From Nocardia araoensis NBRC 100135 (GTDB lineage: Bacteria > Actinomycetota > Actinomycetes > Mycobacteriales > Mycobacteriaceae), in NCBI RefSeq assembly GCF_000308435.1, contig NZ_BAFR01000132.1, forward strand, positions 1 to 60,698: a stretch of 60,698 bases of DNA, given 5' to 3'. The first letter of the stretch is position 1. Every line of letters starts with the position of its first letter. Positions 56,860 through 60,698 of this stretch are shown here, in pieces. The notes beneath the pieces are model-generated. The model did not search any database and was not told where the DNA came from. It saw only the letters and a program-made list of their open reading frames with translations. The position numbers were made by a program, and so were the translations under genes.

Positions 56860-57861
56860 TCATCCGAGTGCGGCCAGCAGCGCGCCGATCAGGTCCTCGG
56901 GCGCGCCGTGCGCGGTGTACCCGGCGGCGAAGCGATGCCCGCCGCCACCCAGCGACGTGGCCACCTCGGCGACGTCCACCCCGTCGCCAGCACACGAGCC
57001 GCTGTCACGCGAGCGCAGTGACACCGTCCATCGATCCGGCACCACACGAGATTGCTTGAATACCGCGGCGATTCCCGCTTCGGCAGTCGTGCGCACGATA
57101 TCGATGACGCTCTCGACCTCCTCCGATCGCACGTCGTCGATGTCGTCCCGCCGCACGAACGCGTACACCAACCCGACACCGCCGCGCGCCTCCGGGACCA
57201 GTTGCGCCGTCCCGAGCACCCGCGACAGCATGGGCAGCCACCCGAACGGGTGCGTGTCCATCAAGGTGCGTGCGATATGCGCGCCGTCTATTCCGGTGGC
57301 CAGCAGCCGCTCCGCCAGTTCGTGCGTACCCGGCCGTACCCACCGGAACGAACCCGTGTCGGTGACCAGACCGGCGTACAGGCAATGCGCCACGTCCGCA
57401 TCGATCGGTACGCCCCACGCGTCGAGCAACCGCGCGATCAGGCTCGTGGTGGACTCCGCGGCGGGATCGACCAGGTTGATCGTTCCGAAGCGCGTGTTGG
57501 ACCGATGGTGATCGATCACCAATGTCGTTGCCGCGCCCGGCAATCGGTCGGCGAGCGCACCGAGCCGGCCCGCGCTGCCGCAGTCGACCGCGACCAGCAG
57601 GTCGACCTCGGCAGGCACCTGCACGGGCGCCACCAGATGCCGCACGCCGGGCAGCGACCGCATCGACACGGGCAATTCCGCGGGCTCGGCGAACGACACC
57701 TGCACCGGGACGCCGCGCCGGTGCAGCACCAACGCCAGCGCCAGACCACTTCCTACGGTGTCCGCATCGGGCTGCACATGGCAGACGATGGTCACCGAGC
57801 GCGCGGCGTCGAGCGCCGCCACGGCCGTGTCCAAGCCGGCCGTTTCCCGCATCGTCGTCAT
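56860..57861 (-). CDS. nrnA: Bifunctional oligoribonuclease/PAP phosphatase NrnA (DHH family)
   Basis: A 333-residue DHH/DHHA1 phosphoesterase. HVQPDADTVGSGLAL is motif I, AVDCGS motif II, VIDHHRSN the DHH motif; DTGSFRW and the DHHA1 GGGGHRFAAG close the list. It degrades very short RNAs (and cyclic dinucleotide products) and converts 3'-phosphoadenosine 5'-phosphate to AMP. It starts 13 bases after rbfA and is in the infB-DUF503-rbfA-nrnA-dinF series. Confidence 0.95.
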   Translation of the reverse strand: MTTMRETAGLDTAVAALDAARSVTIVCHVQPDADTVGSGLALALVLHRRGVPVQVSFAEPAELPVSMRSLPGVRHLVAPVQVPAEVDLLVAVDCGSAGRLGALADRLPGAATTLVIDHHRSNTRFGTINLVDPAAESTTSLIARLLDAWGVPIDADVAHCLYAGLVTDTGSFRWVRPGTHELAERLLATGIDGAHIARTLMDTHPFGWLPMLSRVLGTAQLVPEARGGVGLVYAFVRRDDIDDVRSEEVESVIDIVRTTAEAGIAAVFKQSRVVPDRWTVSLRSRDSGSCAGDGVDVAEVATSLGGGGHRFAAGYTAHGAPEDLIGALLAALG

Positions 57862-57874
57862 CGACTACCGCATG

Positions 57875-58318
57875 TCACTGGTCGGCGTCGCGTTCGACCT
57901 TGTAGGGGTCGGTATCGCCCGCGTGCCTGGCGGTGGCGGCCACCTGGGCGACCGCGTCGTCCGCCGCCCGCGCCCTGGCGAGCAGTTCCTCCATCTGCCG
58001 TGCCGCGTCGGGCACGGTATCCAGTACGAATGCCAGCGTCGGGGTGAACTTCACCCCGGTTCCCGCGCCCACCTTGGAGCGCAGGACACCCTTGGCCTTC
58101 TCCAAGCCGGCCGCCGCACCGTCGTAATCCGGTTCGGCGTCGAGGGTTTCGCCCATCACGGTGTAGTACACCGTCGCCTCCCGGAGATCGCCGGTGACCT
58201 TGGCGTCGGTGATGGTCACGAAACGCAGCCGCGGGTCCTTCACCTCGTATTCGATCGCGGTCGCGACGATCGAGGAGATCCGCTTGGCGAGTCGACGCGC
58301 CCTGGCTTGATCCACCAT
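57875..58318 (-). CDS. rbfA: 30S ribosome-binding factor RbfA
   Basis: A 147-residue KH-like maturation factor of 16S r[48 protein letters not shown] and [22 protein letters not shown] are the family blocks; the tail after residue 125 is acidic and polar. It lies between DUF503 and nrnA as in other actinobacteria. AGGAGG lies in front of the ATG. Confidence 0.96.
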   Translation of the reverse strand: MVDQARARRLAKRISSIVATAIEYEVKDPRLRFVTITDAKVTGDLREATVYYTVMGETLDAEPDYDGAAAGLEKAKGVLRSKVGAGTGVKFTPTLAFVLDTVPDAARQMEELLARARAADDAVAQVAATARHAGDTDPYKVERDADQ

Positions 58319-58407
58319 GGCCGTTTCCTCCTCACTGTCAACTCTGTTCGATGGCGGTCGGAGCGTGGCTCGCAGGCCGCCACCCGAGCTCCGTCGCTGC
58401 GCCGCGG

Positions 58408-58698
58408 TCAGTCCTCGGGCCCGAAGATCCGGCGGCGCACCGCCAGCAACTGTAACTCCGGACGGGCCGCGACGTGTCGTTCACATCTGTCCAGCACCTC
58501 GGTCAGGTGATCCATTCCGGCACTGACCATGGCCACGCCCAGCAGCGAGCGACGGTATAGATCGTGTTCCCCACCTTCGGCGGCACTCACACCGAAACGC
58601 TGCAATTCGGCCAGGATCGGCCGGATCACCGAGCGCTTCTGTTTCAGGGAATGCACATCACCGAGCAGCAGGTCGAACTCCAGTGCACCCAGGTACAC
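58408..58698 (-). CDS. DUF503-family protein
   Basis: A 96-residue protein of the YlxP/DUF503 family, found between infB and rbfA in many bacteria. [22 protein letters not shown] is the family start; [25 protein letters not shown] is the central region. The fold is ferredoxin-like; the function is unknown but the location suggests ribosome assembly. The GTG start has GGAGGGG upstream. Confidence 0.9.
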   Translation of the reverse strand: MYLGALEFDLLLGDVHSLKQKRSVIRPILAELQRFGVSAAEGGEHDLYRRSLLGVAMVSAGMDHLTEVLDRCERHVAARPELQLLAVRRRIFGPED

Positions 58699-58726
58699 CT
58701 ACACCCCTCCATATCGAGAAGACCGG

Positions 58727-58757
58727 CCGGACGCCGCGCACTGGGCGCGGCGTCCGG
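58727..58757. terminator. Hairpin between infB and DUF503 genes
   Basis: CCGGACGCCGCGC and GCGCGGCGTCCGG form a perfect 13-bp stem with a five-base loop, 17 bases after the infB stop. No T-run follows, so it may attenuate rather than stop transcription into the downstream genes. Confidence 0.7.
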
Positions 58758-58774
58758 GTCGGTCTCGCGGCCTA

Positions 58775-60698
58775 TCAGTCGCGCGGCTTCTCGCGCAGCT
58801 CGTAGGCCTCGATGATGTCGCCTTCCTTGATGTCGGAGTAGGTGACCGTCATACCGCACTCGAAGCCCTCGCGGACTTCGGTGACGTCGTCCTTCTCCCG
58901 GCGCAGCGACGAGATCGACATCGTCTCGGCGATCACCATGTTGTCTCGGAGCAGGCGCGCCCTGGCGTTGCGCTTGACCGAACCCGACGTGACCATGCAA
59001 CCGGCGATGTTGCCGATCTTCGACGAACGGAAGATCGCCCTGATCTCGGCACGACCCAGCTCGACCTCTTCGTAGATCGGCTTGAGCATGCCCTTGAGGG
59101 CCTTCTCGATCTCATCGATGGCCTGGTAGATCACCGAGTAGTACCGGATGTCGACGCCCTCGCGGTTGGCCAGCTCGGTCGCCTTGCCCTCGGCGCGGAC
59201 GTTGAACCCGATGATGATCGCGTTCGACGCCGAAGCGAGGTTGACGTTGGTCTCGGTGACGCCACCGACGCCGCGGTCGATCACCCGCAGGCGCACCTCG
59301 TCGCCCACCTGGATCCCGAGCAGCGCCTCTTCGAGGGCCTCGACCGTACCCGAGTTGTCGCCCTTGAGGATCAGGTTCAGCTCGCTGGTCTCCTTCAGCG
59401 CGGCATCCAGATCTTCCAGGCTGATCCGCTTGCGGCTGCGCGCGGCCAGCGCGTTGCGCTTGCGCGCGTTGCGCCGATCGGCGATCTGCCGGGCGATCCG
59501 GTCCTCGTCGACCACGAGCAGGTTGTCACCCGCTCCCGGCACCGACGTGAAGCCGATGACCTGGACCGGCCGCGACGGCAGCGCCGCCTCGACGTCCTCG
59601 CCGTGCTCGTCCACCATCCGGCGCACTCGGCCGTAGGCGTCTCCCGCCACGATCGAGTCGCCGACCCGCAGGGTGCCGCGCTGGATGAGCACGGTCGCCA
59701 CCGGGCCGCGGCCGCGGTCGAGGTGCGCCTCGATGGCGACACCCTGCGCGTCCATGTCCGGGTTGGCCCGCAGGTCCAGCGCCGCGTCCGCGGTCAGCAG
59801 GACCGCCTCGAGCAGCGCATCGATGTTGATGTTCTGCCTGGCGGAGATGTCGACGAACATGGTCTCGCCGCCGTATTCCTCGGCGACCAGGCCGTACTCG
59901 GTGAGCTGCTGACGCACCTTCTGCGGGTTGGCGCCTTCCTTGTCGATCTTGTTGACCGCCACGACGATCGGCACGTCGGCCGCCTGCGCGTGGTTGATCG
60001 CCTCCACCGTCTGCGGCATGACGCCGTCGTCGGCGGCGACCACCAGGATCGCGATGTCGGTGGCCTTCGCACCGCGGGCACGCATGGCGGTGAACGCCTC
60101 GTGACCCGGGGTGTCGATGAAGGTGATCAGCCGGTCCTCGTCGCCGAGGTGGGTGAGCACCTGGTAGGCGCCGATGTGCTGGGTGATGCCACCGGCCTCG
60201 CCCTCGCGGACGTTCGCCTTGCGGATGGTGTCCAGCAAGCGGGTCTTACCGTGGTCGACGTGACCCATGACGGTCACCACCGGCGGACGCTGTTCGAGGT
60301 CTTCCTCGCCGCCCTCGTCCTCGCCGTAGGTGAGGTCGAACGACTCCAGCAGCTCGCGGTCCTCGTCCTCGGGGCTGACCACGTGGACGACGTAGTTCAT
60401 CTCGCTGCCGAGCAGCTCGAGGGTCTCGTCGTTCACCGACTGGGTCGCGGTGACCATCTCGCCGAGGTTGAACAGGGCCTGCACCAGCGCGGCCGGGTTC
60501 GCGTCGATCTTCTCCGCGAAGTCCGACAGCGAGGCGCCACGGGCGAGCCGGATGATCTCGCCGTTGCCGCGCGGCAGCCGCACGCCGCCGACGGCGGGCG
60601 CCTGCATCGAGTCGTACTCTTGCCGCTTCTGCCGCTTCGACTTGCGGCCACGCCGGGGCGCGCCACCGGGACGGCCGAACGCGCCTGCCGCACCGCCG
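58775..60698 (-). CDS. infB: Translation initiation factor IF-2, 5' part outside the window
   Basis: About 641 C-terminal codons are present; the N-terminal part runs off the right edge. The visible part starts with the Gly/Arg-rich [17 protein letters not shown] segment. The GTPase domain has G1 GHVDHGKT, G3 DTPGHEAF and G4 NKID. Domains II-IV follow to the C-terminal fMet-tRNA-binding region ([21 protein letters not shown]). It recruits initiator tRNA to the 30S subunit. First gene here of the infB-DUF503-rbfA-nrnA-dinF series. Confidence 0.97.
   Translation of the reverse strand, partial: GGAAGAFGRPGGAPRRGRKSKRQKRQEYDSMQAPAVGGVRLPRGNGEIIRLARGASLSDFAEKIDANPAALVQALFNLGEMVTATQSVNDETLELLGSEMNYVVHVVSPEDEDRELLESFDLTYGEDEGGEEDLEQRPPVVTVMGHVDHGKTRLLDTIRKANVREGEAGGITQHIGAYQVLTHLGDEDRLITFIDTPGHEAFTAMRARGAKATDIAILVVAADDGVMPQTVEAINHAQAADVPIVVAVNKIDKEGANPQKVRQQLTEYGLVAEEYGGETMFVDISARQNINIDALLEAVLLTADAALDLRANPDMDAQGVAIEAHLDRGRGPVATVLIQRGTLRVGDSIVAGDAYGRVRRMVDEHGEDVEAALPSRPVQVIGFTSVPGAGDNLLVVDEDRIARQIADRRNARKRNALAARSRKRISLEDLDAALKETSELNLILKGDNSGTVEALEEALLGIQVGDEVRLRVIDRGVGGVTETNVNLASASNAIIIGFNVRAEGKATELANREGVDIRYYSVIYQAIDEIEKALKGMLKPIYEEVELGRAEIRAIFRSSKIGNIAGCMVTSGSVKRNARARLLRDNMVIAETMSISSLRREKDDVTEVREGFECGMTVTYSDIKEGDIIEAYELREKPRD

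Overview
This is high-GC actinobacterial DNA, almost certainly Nocardia. The backbone keeps the gene order of the mycobacterial block from pspA/clgR (Rv2744c-Rv2745c) to infB (Rv2839c): pspA-clgR-cinA-pgsA-argA-ftsK-rnj-dapA ... dapB ... pepR-pnp-rpsO-ribF ... dtxR-type regulator ... truB-pptT-phosphoesterase-dinF-nrnA-rbfA-DUF503-infB. The phosphopantetheinyl transferase matches, from memory, the Npt protein described from Nocardia. GTG starts, four- or one-base stop/start overlaps and G+C-rich codon use are the rule. I see no insertion sequence, prophage, CRISPR array or rRNA.

Layout. Bases 1-10236 hold envelope stress genes (pspA, clgR), a CinA amidohydrolase, phosphatidylglycerophosphate synthase, an ArgA-type acetyltransferase, TerC, a methyltransferase, a short leader ORF/terminator/tRNA unit, the FtsK translocase and two secreted or lipid-anchored proteins (one frameshifted). 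Bases 10251-19835 run from RNase J and DapA to DapB; the interval between dapA and dapB carries a HicB-like protein, a YcaQ-type DNA glycosylase, a response regulator/histidine kinase/degenerate kinase operon, a flavodoxin-like protein and a membrane TPR-like protein. Bases 19917-33992 are accessory: two divergent MarR regulators around a perfect palindrome, a zinc alcohol dehydrogenase, an FBP zinc finger protein, YihY, an iron-permease-like protein, an AraC regulator, a SigF-type sigma factor with STAS and PAS-ANTAR partners, the remains of a sugar kinase/glycosyltransferase cluster, tRNA-Gly, and an MFS/ArsR pair. Bases 34138-43298 return to the conserved backbone (pepR, pnp, rpsO, ribF, a DtxR-family regulator) with a cupin/aminotransferase insert. 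Bases 43450-52602 are a compact catabolic island of nine genes read from two bidirectional promoters. Bases 52713-60698 are core translation and RNA genes, ending inside infB.

How it works together. The island combines an amidase, a D-2-hydroxyacid dehydrogenase, two maleate-isomerase-like proteins, a class III aminotransferase, a semialdehyde dehydrogenase, an isopropylmalate/tartrate-type dehydrogenase and a DUF3830 protein. The GntR regulator is encoded in one of its arms, and the same ATTGTNNACAAT site lies in both divergent promoter regions. This looks like one regulon that feeds an unidentified amide or amino-acid substrate into C4 metabolism.

The most unusual signal is at 5150-5480. 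A 36-codon ORF with one CTA leucine codon is followed by two mutually exclusive RNA stems, a strong intrinsic terminator, and, 11 bases after the T-run, a tRNA with a UAG anticodon, a Leu-like D arm, no long variable arm and C instead of U at position 33. The arrangement is that of ribosome-mediated transcription attenuation controlling a tRNA gene.
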